This document shows, piece by piece, positions 36,523-45,949 of a DNA stretch of 64,000 nucleotides. Each line of letters starts with the position of its first letter. Positions within the stretch are counted from its first letter, which is position 1. The notes beneath the pieces are model-generated. The model searched no databases. It had not been told where the DNA came from and was given only the letters and a program-made list of their open reading frames with translations. The position numbers and the translations under genes were made by a program. Origin of the DNA: Polaribacter sp. L3A8 (GTDB taxonomy: Bacteria > Bacteroidota > Bacteroidia > Flavobacteriales > Flavobacteriaceae); NCBI RefSeq assembly GCF_009796785.1, contig NZ_CP047026.1, positions 310,001-374,000 on the forward strand, in the 5' to 3' direction.

Positions 36523-36530
36523 TATTTTTG
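36523..36530 (+). promoter_or_regulatory. -7 box upstream of ferredoxin
   Basis: TATTTTTG fully matches TAnnTTTG, 34 bp before the ferredoxin ATG, and a TTG lies 16 bp upstream (36504-36506), close to the usual -33 position. Confidence 0.5.
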
Positions 36531-36564
36531 CAACTGCAAAGGTACAAAAACAGAACAGAAAATT

Positions 36565-36915
36565 ATGGCAATTATAATAACAGATGAATGTATAAATTGT
36601 GGGGCATGTGAACCAGAATGTCCTAACACTGCAATTTACGAAGGAGCTGACGATTGGAAATATTCTGATGGAACAGATTTAAAAGGAAAAGCGGTTTTAC
36701 CAAGTGGTAAGTCTGTAAACGCCGATGAAGATCAAGAACCTGTTTCTGATGAAATTTATTACATCGTTCCAGATAAGTGTACAGAATGTAAAGGTTTTCA
36801 TGATGAGCCACAATGTGCTGCAGTATGTCCTGTAGATTGTTGTGTACCAGATGATGACGTTGTAGAAACAGAAGAAGAGCTGTTAGAGAAACAACGTTTT
36901 ATGCATAATGAATAG
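36565..36915 (+). CDS. 4Fe-4S ferredoxin, long-insert bacterial type
   Basis: A 116-residue ferredoxin with two cluster motifs: [12 protein letters not shown] (residues 9-20) and [20 protein letters not shown] (near 72-91), the second with the longer spacing typical of Alvin/FdxA-type 2[4Fe-4S] ferredoxins. An acidic insert separates them and an acidic tail follows. It is a small electron carrier. It is divergent from the acyl-CoA reductase gene, 70 bp away. Confidence 0.92.
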   Translation: MAIIITDECINCGACEPECPNTAIYEGADDWKYSDGTDLKGKAVLPSGKSVNADEDQEPVSDEIYYIVPDKCTECKGFHDEPQCAAVCPVDCCVPDDDVVETEEELLEKQRFMHNE

Positions 36916-36961
36916 ATGCTAAACTTTTAGAAATAATAATCTATATTTTTAAATTAGATAT

Positions 36962-36992
36962 AAAAAATCCCGAATTTACTTCGGGATTTTTT
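36962..36992 (+). terminator. Terminator after ferredoxin
   Basis: AAAAATCCCGAA pairs with TTCGGGATTTTTT around a 5-nt loop, with a U tract after it. Confidence 0.9.
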
Positions 36993-37059
36993 GTGTGTAT
37001 TATTATTTTAATAAAAAATAATGCTATCAATAACATTAAAAATATAATCTATTAATATT

Positions 37060-37095
37060 AAAAACCCCCAAGCTTAAAAACTTGGGGTTTCTGTT
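37060..37095 (-). terminator. Terminator of the TonB receptor transcript
   Basis: CCCCAAG and CTTGGGG pair, extended by AAAC/GTTT with one bulged C. It lies about 35 bp beyond the stop of the receptor gene at 37128, which is read on the - strand. Confidence 0.75.
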
Positions 37096-37127
37096 TTTAA
37101 ATAATCAACTTAAAAGAACTCTTAAGT

Positions 37128-39896
37128 TTAAAATTGATAATTAAATGATAGGTTAAACATAGTTCCTAATTGACTAAAGTGAGAACCATCATAAGTTGTT
37201 GTAGCATAACGATTGTTAAAAGTAATTGCATTAGAATTATTTTCTAGCGCTGTTAAACCAGTACTAGTAATTGATGTATCATCAATAATAGCTTGTCCTG
37301 CTGCATTTTCTGCTTTAAACGCCCATTCTGGAAGAATGTTAAATAAGTTATTAATATTTAAAGCAATTGTTATTTTTTCAGTTGCATTAAAGTTAATACC
37401 TAAATCTGTAACTATTTTTGGCGTAAACTCTGTTCTTAAATCATTACTCATAAACTTTTGTTTAAAAGTAGTTTTACCAAAGTATGTGTTGTTTAAAGAG
37501 AAACCGAATTTATTAATATCATAGTTTGCACCTAAAATCCATTTTGTTTTTGGTCTAGATGTAAACATTAATGCTTCTGTAGATCTATCTAAAACAGCAT
37601 AACTATTTCCGTCTTCACCTACAATAGTAGGGATATCATTTGTTCTGTCATTTTCTATAGTATAGTTACCAGATAAGTTAAAAGCTAATTTACCATCACC
37701 TATTTCTATACCTTTAAAGTTAGAAACAAAATCAATACCAGAAGTTGTAGTGTTTAATCCGTTAATAAAGAATTGGTTTCCAGCAATTGGATTTGTAAAA
37801 ATAATTCTATCATCAACATCAATTTTATAGTAATCTAAAGTAAAGCTAAAGTTTCTTGATGGTCTAGCACCAAAACCAATCGTAAAGTTTGTAGACTCTT
37901 CTGGTTTTAAACTAGGTATACCTAATGCTCTTGCTTTTGGAGATACATTATTAACAATTCCGTTTATTTCAATTCCACCATCTTCAGCAAAAGAATATTG
38001 TAATTTTTCTGTATAAATTTGGTGTAAAGTTGGTGCTCTAAATCCTGTAGAAACAGATGCTCTAATAGTATATTTATCATCTGCAAATTTATAACGAGAA
38101 CTAGCTTTCCAAACAAAAGTGTTTCCGAAATCTGAATAATTTTCTCCCCTAACAGTACCATTGATCAAAAAGTCTTCAGAAATATCCCAAGCTAAATCAA
38201 AATATCCACCAACGTTATATCTATTAAAGTTTCCGGAGTTTATAAGGTCATTTCCTGCAAAAGAATCTGAACCTCCACCTTCATAAGAAGCAACGTCTCC
38301 TTCAATAATTTCGAAGTTTTCTGTTCTAAATTCTGCTCCAAATGCAATTGCCACTTTATCAGATAATATTTTAGAAAGATCTAAGTTTCCTACAATATGG
38401 TTAAAAGAAGTTCCACCAGGGTTAAAACTAGTAGTACTGTTTTCTCTATACTTGTTGTTGTTATAGGTAACTTCTCCATCATCAACTAGTGTGTTGTTGT
38501 TCGTATCCGTCCAAATAGGGTCTGTAAGTGTATAAGAACTATTATGAGAATTGTTTACATTATAATTTTGAGAGTTACCACCAAAAGTGATACTAGAATC
38601 TATATTCCAATCATTAATAACTTTTTTTAGACCTAATGTTGCATTATAATCATTTAAGATACCTTCAAAAGTAGGTACATATCCATCAAAACCACCCGCA
38701 TTTGTAGGGTGATCACCAGGAAATAAATCAGCTAAATAAGGTTCTGTAACTACTGATTTCCAATATGGAGTTCTGTAGTTTGCAAAAGAATTTACTTTTT
38801 TAAATACATAAGCAGCATTAAAATATAATTTTGAAGTTTCGCTTAAATCATATCCACCATTAATTAAAAATTTAGCAGCTGCAGTTTCTGGAGAACCGTT
38901 AATGTTATTAGCATCTGGGTTTCTAGATAAAAATTCTTGTACATCACCTAAATTAGCACCAAACTCATTAGCTTCTCCTAATGCACTAACCGTACCTGGT
39001 CTGTTTGCTAAACTTGTTTTAGAGAAATCGACAGTATAGTTTATAAAACCTTTGTCATCACCAATTGAAAAACCGTTATTAACAGAAACACCAAACATTT
39101 CTCCATCACCTTCAGAAGTTAAACCTGTTCTTAATGTAGCAGAACCTCCGTCTGATGCATCTTTTAAAATAATATTCATAACTCCCGCAATTGCATCAGA
39201 ACCATATTGAGCAGAAGCTCCGTCTCTTAAAATTTCAATAGATTTAATTGCGTCTGTTGGAATGGCAGAAATATCTGCACCTGTTTCACCACGTCCAGGA
39301 GAATCTTGAGTGTATAATAAAGCACTTAAGTTTTTACGTTTACCATTAATTAATATTAATGTTCTACTTGGTCCCATATTTCTAATTTCATACGGGTCTA
39401 ATAAAGAAGTTGCATCATTTACTGGAGTTTGTACCGTGTTAAATGAAGGTATTTTGTATTGTAATGCTTTATCAAAACTTGTTTGCCCAGTAGATGTTAA
39501 ATCTTTAGCAGATACTACATCTATAGGTAAAGGACTTTTGGTATTAGATCTAGAAGGTGTTCTAGAACCTGTTACTACCACTTCGTCTAAAGCATTGTCT
39601 TCATTAACAACAATTGTTAAAAAAGATTGGTCATTAACTTTTACAGATTTTGTTTCAAAACCCATAGAAGATACTGTTAATGTTACTGGTAAACTTTTTA
39701 CAGTTATAGAGAATAAACCATTGTCATTAGAAACAATACCGTTAGATCTGTTTCCTTTTTGAATAATGTTCATATAAGGTAAACCTTCACCAGATGAATC
39801 CGTTACTTTACCTTTAATTGTTTGTGCCATGAATCCTAAAGGAAACATAAACAAAAAAGTAATTGTGCAAAATTTTAATAAATACTTTTGTTTCAT
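37128..39896 (-). CDS. TonB-dependent outer-membrane receptor (CarboxypepD_reg type)
   Basis: A 922-residue receptor. Signal peptide 1-24; CarboxypepD_reg-like domain about 25-105 (IKGKVTDSSGEGLPYMNI); plug domain starting LDEVVVTGSRTPSRSNTKSP (the TonB-box region) with LILINGKRKN and DGASAQYGSDAIAGVMNIIL; then a 22-stranded barrel ending in the outer-membrane signature LSFNYQF. No SusD gene is nearby, so it is not a glycan SusC; a metal complex, vitamin or small compound is more likely. The closely related receptor with an STN domain lies just upstream on the same strand and may share its regulation. Confidence 0.88.
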   Translation of the reverse strand: MKQKYLLKFCTITFLFMFPLGFMAQTIKGKVTDSSGEGLPYMNIIQKGNRSNGIVSNDNGLFSITVKSLPVTLTVSSMGFETKSVKVNDQSFLTIVVNEDNALDEVVVTGSRTPSRSNTKSPLPIDVVSAKDLTSTGQTSFDKALQYKIPSFNTVQTPVNDATSLLDPYEIRNMGPSRTLILINGKRKNLSALLYTQDSPGRGETGADISAIPTDAIKSIEILRDGASAQYGSDAIAGVMNIILKDASDGGSATLRTGLTSEGDGEMFGVSVNNGFSIGDDKGFINYTVDFSKTSLANRPGTVSALGEANEFGANLGDVQEFLSRNPDANNINGSPETAAAKFLINGGYDLSETSKLYFNAAYVFKKVNSFANYRTPYWKSVVTEPYLADLFPGDHPTNAGGFDGYVPTFEGILNDYNATLGLKKVINDWNIDSSITFGGNSQNYNVNNSHNSSYTLTDPIWTDTNNNTLVDDGEVTYNNNKYRENSTTSFNPGGTSFNHIVGNLDLSKILSDKVAIAFGAEFRTENFEIIEGDVASYEGGGSDSFAGNDLINSGNFNRYNVGGYFDLAWDISEDFLINGTVRGENYSDFGNTFVWKASSRYKFADDKYTIRASVSTGFRAPTLHQIYTEKLQYSFAEDGGIEINGIVNNVSPKARALGIPSLKPEESTNFTIGFGARPSRNFSFTLDYYKIDVDDRIIFTNPIAGNQFFINGLNTTTSGIDFVSNFKGIEIGDGKLAFNLSGNYTIENDRTNDIPTIVGEDGNSYAVLDRSTEALMFTSRPKTKWILGANYDINKFGFSLNNTYFGKTTFKQKFMSNDLRTEFTPKIVTDLGINFNATEKITIALNINNLFNILPEWAFKAENAAGQAIIDDTSITSTGLTALENNSNAITFNNRYATTTYDGSHFSQLGTMFNLSFNYQF

Positions 39897-40057
39897 AAAT
39901 ATAATTATTGGTTCATAAATTTGTTAGTTGAGTCTCTTACATTTTAAGTGGTTATTAAGAGCTCATTTATTATATAAGGAAGAAAACAAAAAAGTATACT
40001 CTTTAAAAATGAGTTTTTTTTAAAGAAAGTGCTAAAATAAAAATAGTATGATACATT

Positions 40058-42988
40058 TTAGAGCTTAATATTTAGTTTAGTGTAGTAAAATGAGCCATTC
40101 GTTCCCATTTGTGTAGCGTCCCATAAACCACCACTATCTGTATGGTTATTTTGGTTGGTGGGGTAGATGTTAAACAAGTTATCTGCACCTAATTGTAGGT
40201 TAACTGTTTTATTTAATTGATAACTAAAATGTAAGTCTGTTGTTATTTTTGGTTGATAAATGTCTGTAGCAGCTTCTAACCTTTCTAATTCAGAATTATT
40301 AAAATTAGATAAGTCTTGGCCTATTTGCCAATCTATTAATTTTACTTCACTAAACCTTGTTAGGTTTAAAGATATTTTTAATTTTTTGTACTCGTAATTT
40401 AATCCCAAGTTAAATTTGCTTTTTGGTGCCGATGCTAATAGAAATTGTTGATCTCTTTTACCGAAAAAAGTTTCTTTATCTAGTTCTTTATTTTTTATAT
40501 TAGTAATACTCATGTGGTTAATGTTACCAGATAAATCAACAGAAAATATGTTGTTTTCAAAACTTTTTTTCCAGTTTAAAACCAAATCTACCCCCGTTGT
40601 TTTGGTATCTACACCATTTGCAAAAAATTGTACATTATTTACATCAAAACCAAGTGTTGTTGCATCAAAGTTTCCACTTAAAATTATTCGATCTTTAATG
40701 TGAACAAAGTAAGTATCTACAGAAGCTTTTAAATTTGAACTGAGTTTAGAGGTAAAGCCAAAACTAAAATTCTTAGCTTTTTCTTCTTTTAGATTATCAA
40801 TGTTAAATCTTCTTGCAATTGGACTATTATTTGCCACTAATAATGATTCTGTTGGTTTATTACCAATAAAATTAGTAAATGTTAAATTATAATAGATTTG
40901 TGCTAAAGATGGGGCTCTAAAACCTGTGCTATAAGAACTACGAAGATTAAATTTCTTATTTATTTTATATCTAGAAGCTAATTTGTAATTTAAGGTACTT
41001 CCAAAATCACTGTAATATTCATAACGTAAGGCAGCACCTAACATAAGGTTTTTAGAAAAATCTATTTCTGTATCGGCATAAATACTAAAGTTAGACCTGT
41101 TTCTATCTACTTCATTTTCTGGGGCATAACCAGGAAAACCTTGAGAGCCTCCAGGTCTCATAATGCCATTGTATGTTTTGTAATCTTCAATAGGAGTTAG
41201 GTTTGTTATTAAATTACCATTAATATCATAACTAGCGTAGGACGCTTCTTCTCCTGCAAAAATTTTATATTTATCTAAACGATATTCTAAGCCTAAGGCA
41301 ATATTAAACCCATAAGTAGTGGTATCAAAATATTTAGAAAAATCAATGCTTGTAGTATTTTGTATTAATTGATGACCACCAGCATCAAATTCTGTAGGTG
41401 AGTTTTCTAAAAGTGTTGCATTTAAAGTGTTTTTTATAAAATAATGAAAATTATTTCTTCCAAAAGTGTTATTTACATCAACGTTCCAGTCTTTAAAATA
41501 GGTAATCAATCCAAATGATAAAGAATTATCAAGAATATTAGAGGTAATTAAAGGGTTAAATCCGTTCTGATAAATTTCTAATACGTTTCTTTCACTGTCT
41601 GGTCTTCTGGTAAAAGCGTATGCTTCTGTATTCTTATAATTAAGTCCACCATTTATATATAATTTAGTGTTTTTATAAATAGGAATTTCAGAATTTAGAA
41701 AAAGACTTGCGTTTTTTACAGCAGCTTGCCCAAATTTTTCTCTTGCAAATGTACCCGGTCTTAAGGTGTTGTCTACAGATAGTGCTTCTACGGTGAAGTT
41801 TATAAAACCACCTTCGCTAATTTTAGTTCCGTAATTTAAAGCTAATTTAGATGTAAAACCATCTGTTTTAGTAGGTAAAAAACGATTGCTATTTGCATTA
41901 TGAAAACCTAAAGTAGAATTTACATTTAGTTCATTATCTGTATCTTTTAAAACAATATTTAAAACTCCCGCAATAGCATCAGAGCCATATTGGGCAGATG
42001 CACCGTCTCGTAATAATTCTATTCTTTTTATGGCTGAAATAGGAATTGCATTTAAATCGGTACCAGAATTTCCTCTTCCTCTTGTTCCATATAAATTGAT
42101 TAAAGATGCTTGATGTCTTCTTTTTCCGTTGATTAAAACCAAGGTTTGATCTGGTCCTAGACCTCTAATTGTTGCAGGATCTATATGATCTGCACCATCA
42201 GCACCAGATTGTTTTGTAGCGTTAAAAGAAGGAATAGCGTATTGTAAAAACTGATTAATTTCTACTTGACTACTTTTTGTTGCTGTTTCTTCGATATCAA
42301 TAAAATCGATAGCAACGGGAGTATCATTGGCAACTCTATTTTTATTTCTAGAACCTATAAGTTGTACTTCATCTAATTGCTGACCAGATAATAAAACGAT
42401 GGTATTAAATGTGTTTGTATTTAGCTGTAAGGTTTTAGAGTTGTGGCCAATAAAGCTAATGGTAATATTGTTTTTATCTTTAATTTCAAACTCAAAAGTA
42501 CCATCTCTTTTTGTTGTTGTACCTTTTAAAGATTCTAATTCTTGCAGTGTTGCGCCACTAAGCGGTGTATTGTCAGAACTTAAAACGATTCCTCTAACAA
42601 TAGATTTATTTTCTTTATAAGCACTGTTGGTAGTTTTAGAAAGATTTACTCTTGCTTTATGAATAAACCTCTTTTTAGAAGTGATATCCCTTAGGTAAAT
42701 AACATAATAATTATTCCCTAAATCATCAAATAGAAAAGGAGTAAGTTTTTCTAATAATGAAATGGATTCATTTATAGATAAGTTTACAAAACCTTCTTTT
42801 TGGATGTATTTATTGTCTAGTAAGTTTGCATTGTAGGTAAAGAATATTTTATGCTCATTACTAATTTGATCTAGTAAAGTAGCTAAAGGAATCCGCTCTT
42901 TTTTTATGCTTTGAGCAACTAGTGTTTGATACGTAAAAGTTGCAAAAACAAGTAATATCAGTTTTATATATACAGATTTTTGAATCAT
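40058..42988 (-). CDS. TonB-dependent transducer-type receptor with STN domain
   Basis: A 976-residue receptor. After the signal peptide (1-25) comes a Secretin_N/STN domain (about 27-100: ATLLDQISNEHKIFFTYNANLL, INESISLLEKLTPFLF), then a CarboxypepD_reg domain (about 132-205), a plug (LDEVQLIGSRNKNRVANDTP, LVLINGKRRHQ, DGASAQYGSDAIAGVLNIVL) and the barrel ending FYYTKLNIKL. The STN domain contacts the anti-sigma protein encoded 20 bp upstream, forming a FecA-FecR-FecI-type cell-surface signalling route. Substrate unknown; there is no SusD partner, which argues against a polysaccharide. Confidence 0.9.
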   Translation of the reverse strand: MIQKSVYIKLILLVFATFTYQTLVAQSIKKERIPLATLLDQISNEHKIFFTYNANLLDNKYIQKEGFVNLSINESISLLEKLTPFLFDDLGNNYYVIYLRDITSKKRFIHKARVNLSKTTNSAYKENKSIVRGIVLSSDNTPLSGATLQELESLKGTTTKRDGTFEFEIKDKNNITISFIGHNSKTLQLNTNTFNTIVLLSGQQLDEVQLIGSRNKNRVANDTPVAIDFIDIEETATKSSQVEINQFLQYAIPSFNATKQSGADGADHIDPATIRGLGPDQTLVLINGKRRHQASLINLYGTRGRGNSGTDLNAIPISAIKRIELLRDGASAQYGSDAIAGVLNIVLKDTDNELNVNSTLGFHNANSNRFLPTKTDGFTSKLALNYGTKISEGGFINFTVEALSVDNTLRPGTFAREKFGQAAVKNASLFLNSEIPIYKNTKLYINGGLNYKNTEAYAFTRRPDSERNVLEIYQNGFNPLITSNILDNSLSFGLITYFKDWNVDVNNTFGRNNFHYFIKNTLNATLLENSPTEFDAGGHQLIQNTTSIDFSKYFDTTTYGFNIALGLEYRLDKYKIFAGEEASYASYDINGNLITNLTPIEDYKTYNGIMRPGGSQGFPGYAPENEVDRNRSNFSIYADTEIDFSKNLMLGAALRYEYYSDFGSTLNYKLASRYKINKKFNLRSSYSTGFRAPSLAQIYYNLTFTNFIGNKPTESLLVANNSPIARRFNIDNLKEEKAKNFSFGFTSKLSSNLKASVDTYFVHIKDRIILSGNFDATTLGFDVNNVQFFANGVDTKTTGVDLVLNWKKSFENNIFSVDLSGNINHMSITNIKNKELDKETFFGKRDQQFLLASAPKSKFNLGLNYEYKKLKISLNLTRFSEVKLIDWQIGQDLSNFNNSELERLEAATDIYQPKITTDLHFSYQLNKTVNLQLGADNLFNIYPTNQNNHTDSGGLWDATQMGTNGSFYYTKLNIKL

Positions 42989-43008
42989 TTACTGATTTAA
43001 AGTTATAC

Positions 43009-43998
43009 CTACTTCTTACTGATAATTAAATTATTATCTTTTTTGACAATAATTACATTAACAGATTTTTCGATGGCTTTTAAACAAATGTCAATATTCG
43101 TAATAGGTACAGCTCCTGTTATTAATATATTTTTACTTTCATCATCTTTAAAAATTATAGAATAACCGTAAGATTCTTCTATTTTTTCCATCGCTTTTTC
43201 CAAAGATAGGTTTTCAAACAGTAAGGAACCATTTTTCCAAGAAGTTTTTATGGTAGGATCAAGAGTATTTATGTCTTCTAAGATTTTATTTTTTTCTGCT
43301 GAGTACGAAATATAATTACCAGGTAACATCTTTTTATCTGCACCATTATTTAGTTTTAACCAAATATTTCCTTCTTCTAAGAATACATCCGTTTTTTCTT
43401 TTTTTGTATTCACATTAAAAGAAGTACCGTAAACTTCTACAGATAAATCGTTTGTTATTACCCAAAATTTTGCATTTGTAGCTATTTTTTTATCCACCTG
43501 AAAAAAGGCTTCACCAGACAACCAAACTTTTCTGCTTTCGTTTTTATAGTAGGATAAACTAGAATTAGAATTTAAGGTAACACGGCTACCATCTAGTAAT
43601 TTTATATTTAAAATTTCTCCATAACTGGTTTTATGGGTCATTTTGGTGTTAATAAAAGAAAAATAAATACCTATAGAAATTAGTAGAAGTATAGAAGCTG
43701 CTACACTAAAAGTTTTAAGATATTTAACTTTTTTCTTAGCTACTGGGTTTTTAGCTTTAATTTTAGCTTCTAGTTTTTGCCATTCTAAACTAATTTTTTC
43801 TTTATCAACAGTTTGTTGATTAAAAGCAATGCCTAAAACCAGGTCTTTAGCAGTACTTACTAATTCTTCTTTATCTTTATTGTTTGCAATCCAAAAATCC
43901 CAAAAACCTACATCAGTTCCGTTGTTTTGAAGCACCCAATTTTTAAATGAATCATCATCTAAAAAGTCATTTATGGTATTGTATTCTTTCTTAATCAT
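43009..43998 (-). CDS. FecR-family anti-sigma factor
   Basis: A 329-residue FecR protein: cytoplasmic N-terminal part (1-~95), one membrane helix near 99-119 (VAASILLLISIGIYFSFI), the FecR beta domain (YGEILNIKLLDGSRVTLNSNSSL, VWLSGEAFFQVDKK, SVEVYGTSFNVN) and a DUF4974 C-domain (LEKAMEKIEESYGYSIIF) that contacts the STN domain of the receptor. It passes the signal from the receptor at 40058-42988 to the sigma factor upstream. Confidence 0.93.
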   Translation of the reverse strand: MIKKEYNTINDFLDDDSFKNWVLQNNGTDVGFWDFWIANNKDKEELVSTAKDLVLGIAFNQQTVDKEKISLEWQKLEAKIKAKNPVAKKKVKYLKTFSVAASILLLISIGIYFSFINTKMTHKTSYGEILNIKLLDGSRVTLNSNSSLSYYKNESRKVWLSGEAFFQVDKKIATNAKFWVITNDLSVEVYGTSFNVNTKKEKTDVFLEEGNIWLKLNNGADKKMLPGNYISYSAEKNKILEDINTLDPTIKTSWKNGSLLFENLSLEKAMEKIEESYGYSIIFKDDESKNILITGAVPITNIDICLKAIEKSVNVIIVKKDNNLIISKK

Positions 43999-44069
43999 TT
44001 CAATAAATAGGTCATTGTACTTGTATAAGGCAAATATTGTTTTTTTATACTCTTAATTTTATGTTAAAC

Positions 44070-44633
44070 TCAATTAAATAATTTTAGAATAGAAATTTCT
44101 TCTTTTAAACTTTTTATGGCTTTATGAAGAGAGTTTATAACACTTTGATAATTAATACCCATTATTTCTGATATTTCGGTAGCTTTTAAACCACTGTAGT
44201 ATTTTAGATAAATGGCTTCTTTTTGTCTTTTGGGTAATTTATTTAATAATATAGAGAGGTTTTTATTTTTAAAACTTTCTGTTTCTTGATATGTCATTAT
44301 TTCCTCAGCAGTAAACTGTAGGTCTACAAAAGTTTCATTTGAAAAATCAGTATGTTTTAATTTTGCATTTTTCTGCATCATTTTTAATAAAAACCGTTTA
44401 TAGGATGTAAATAGGTAAGGGGCAATCGTATCTAAATCGCTTAAATTTTCTCTATGTTCATAAACGTATAAAAAGAAATCCTGTAAAGAATCTTCTGTAA
44501 GAGCAACATCATTAGAAATTTTTAAGCCATAATTATGTAGCATAGGATAATAGATTTCAAAGAGTGTAGAAAATGCTCTAAGATCTCCTTCCTTTAAGGC
44601 TTTCCAAATAAATTGATCTGTTATTTTATTCAT
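44070..44633 (-). CDS. FecI-like ECF sigma factor
   Basis: A 187-residue ECF sigma factor. Region 2: LRAFSTLFEIYYPMLHNYGLK, ALTEDSLQDFFLYVYEHRENL; region 4: LNKLPKRQKEAIYLKYYSGLKATEISEIMGINYQSV. It fits the FecI class that works with FecR and a TonB receptor. It is the first gene of the unit; the 71-bp gap to fecR and the 20-bp gap to the receptor suggest one operon. Confidence 0.92.
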   Translation of the reverse strand: MNKITDQFIWKALKEGDLRAFSTLFEIYYPMLHNYGLKISNDVALTEDSLQDFFLYVYEHRENLSDLDTIAPYLFTSYKRFLLKMMQKNAKLKHTDFSNETFVDLQFTAEEIMTYQETESFKNKNLSILLNKLPKRQKEAIYLKYYSGLKATEISEIMGINYQSVINSLHKAIKSLKEEISILKLFN

Positions 44634-44733
44634 TTAAGAGTGTAAATGTGACAAATATTTTTTTAAAAATAAATAAAATTGATGATTCTACGCTTTCTTT
44701 ATTAATTTAATTATATTTTTATGAAAGTTCCGT

Positions 44734-44741
44734 TATATTTG
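44734..44741 (+). promoter_or_regulatory. -7 box upstream of ychF
   Basis: TATATTTG is a full match to TAnnTTTG, 20 bp before the ATG at 44762, followed by the GCA often seen in flavobacterial promoters. The leader would be very short. Confidence 0.55.
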
Positions 44742-44761
44742 CACTCGCAAAATTTATTTAC

Positions 44762-45853
44762 ATGAAAGCCGGAATTGTAGGATTACCAAACGTAGGAAAA
44801 TCAACTTTATTTAACTGTTTATCAAATGCAAAAGCGCAAAGTGCTAACTTTCCTTTTTGTACAATTGAGCCTAATTTAGGAGTTGTAAATGTGCCAGATT
44901 CACGTTTAAAAAAATTAGAAGAATTAGTTGTTCCAGAAAGAGTTCAAACTGCTACAGTAGAAATTGTAGATATAGCTGGCTTGGTAAAAGGAGCAAGTAA
45001 AGGAGAGGGTTTAGGAAATCAGTTTTTGGCAAATATTAGAGAAACAGACGCCATTTTACATGTAGTACGTTGTTTTGATAATGATAATATTATTCATGTA
45101 GATAATTCTATAGATCCTGTTAGAGATAAAGAAACAATTGATTTTGAATTGCAACTAAAAGATTTAGAAACGGTTCAAAAACGATTAGAACGTGTAAAAA
45201 GAACGGCTAAAACTGGTAATAAAGAAGCGCAAGCAGAACTGGTGGTTTTATTAAAAATTGAAGAAACTTTATTAAAAGGTGTTTCTGTAAGAACTTTAGA
45301 TTTTTCTGAGAAAGAAATGGAGTTTGTGCAAGTTTTACAGTTTATTACAGCAAAACCAGTATTATATGTTTGTAATGTTGATGAAGGTTCTGCCGTATCT
45401 GGAAATGCGTATGTAGATAGAATTAAAGAAGCTGTTAAAGACGAAAATGCAGAAGTTATTGTTTTGGCAGTTGGTACGGAAGCAGATATTACAGAATTAG
45501 ATGATTACGAAGAAAGACAAATGTTTTTAGCAGATATTGGCTTAGAAGAAGCTGGTGTGGCTAGATTGGTTCGTTCTGCATATAAATTATTAAACTTACA
45601 AACCTATTTTACAGCAGGTGTAAAAGAAGTTAGAGCTTGGACTATTCCTATTGGTTCTACTGCGCCACAAGCTGCAGGAGTAATTCATACCGATTTTGAA
45701 AAAGGTTTTATTAGAGCAGAAACTATTGCGTACGAAGATTTTGTAACTTATGGTTCTGAAGCTAAAGTAAAAGAAGCGGGTAAAATGAGAGTAGAAGGTA
45801 AGGAGTACATTGTTAAAGATGGTGATGTATTGCACTTTAGATTTAATGTGTAA
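44762..45853 (+). CDS. ychF: YchF/OLA1-type ribosome-associated ATPase
   Basis: A 363-residue Obg-like P-loop protein. G1 is [14 protein letters not shown] (residues 7-20), G3 is [17 protein letters not shown], and the G4 equivalent is VLYVCNVDE, which in this family favours ATP over GTP. The C-terminal TGS domain ends with [17 protein letters not shown]. It associates with ribosomes and is linked to stress and redox responses in other bacteria. It is divergent from the fecI unit and stands alone. Confidence 0.96.
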   Translation: MKAGIVGLPNVGKSTLFNCLSNAKAQSANFPFCTIEPNLGVVNVPDSRLKKLEELVVPERVQTATVEIVDIAGLVKGASKGEGLGNQFLANIRETDAILHVVRCFDNDNIIHVDNSIDPVRDKETIDFELQLKDLETVQKRLERVKRTAKTGNKEAQAELVVLLKIEETLLKGVSVRTLDFSEKEMEFVQVLQFITAKPVLYVCNVDEGSAVSGNAYVDRIKEAVKDENAEVIVLAVGTEADITELDDYEERQMFLADIGLEEAGVARLVRSAYKLLNLQTYFTAGVKEVRAWTIPIGSTAPQAAGVIHTDFEKGFIRAETIAYEDFVTYGSEAKVKEAGKMRVEGKEYIVKDGDVLHFRFNV

Positions 45854-45873
45854 TTAGTTACACCTAATATTAT

Positions 45874-45909
45874 AAAAAAAAACCAATGAGAAATCATTGG
45901 TTTTTTTTT
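45874..45909 (+). terminator. Terminator after ychF
   Basis: AAAAACCAATGA and TCATTGGTTTTT pair around a GAAA loop with long A and T tracts on both sides, so it can also serve the convergent gene at 45950. Confidence 0.9.
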
Positions 45910-45949
45910 GTCAACCTAAATTTATTTTAGGTTAAATATATGGTTGATT

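Noticed and set aside
39310..39762. 150-codon + strand frame
   Set aside because: Antisense to the plug region of a TonB receptor with strong family motifs.
37128..42988. SusC/SusD-type polysaccharide utilisation locus around the TonB receptors
   Set aside because: No SusD-like or carbohydrate-active genes are adjacent, and a FecR/FecI pair suggests another ligand.
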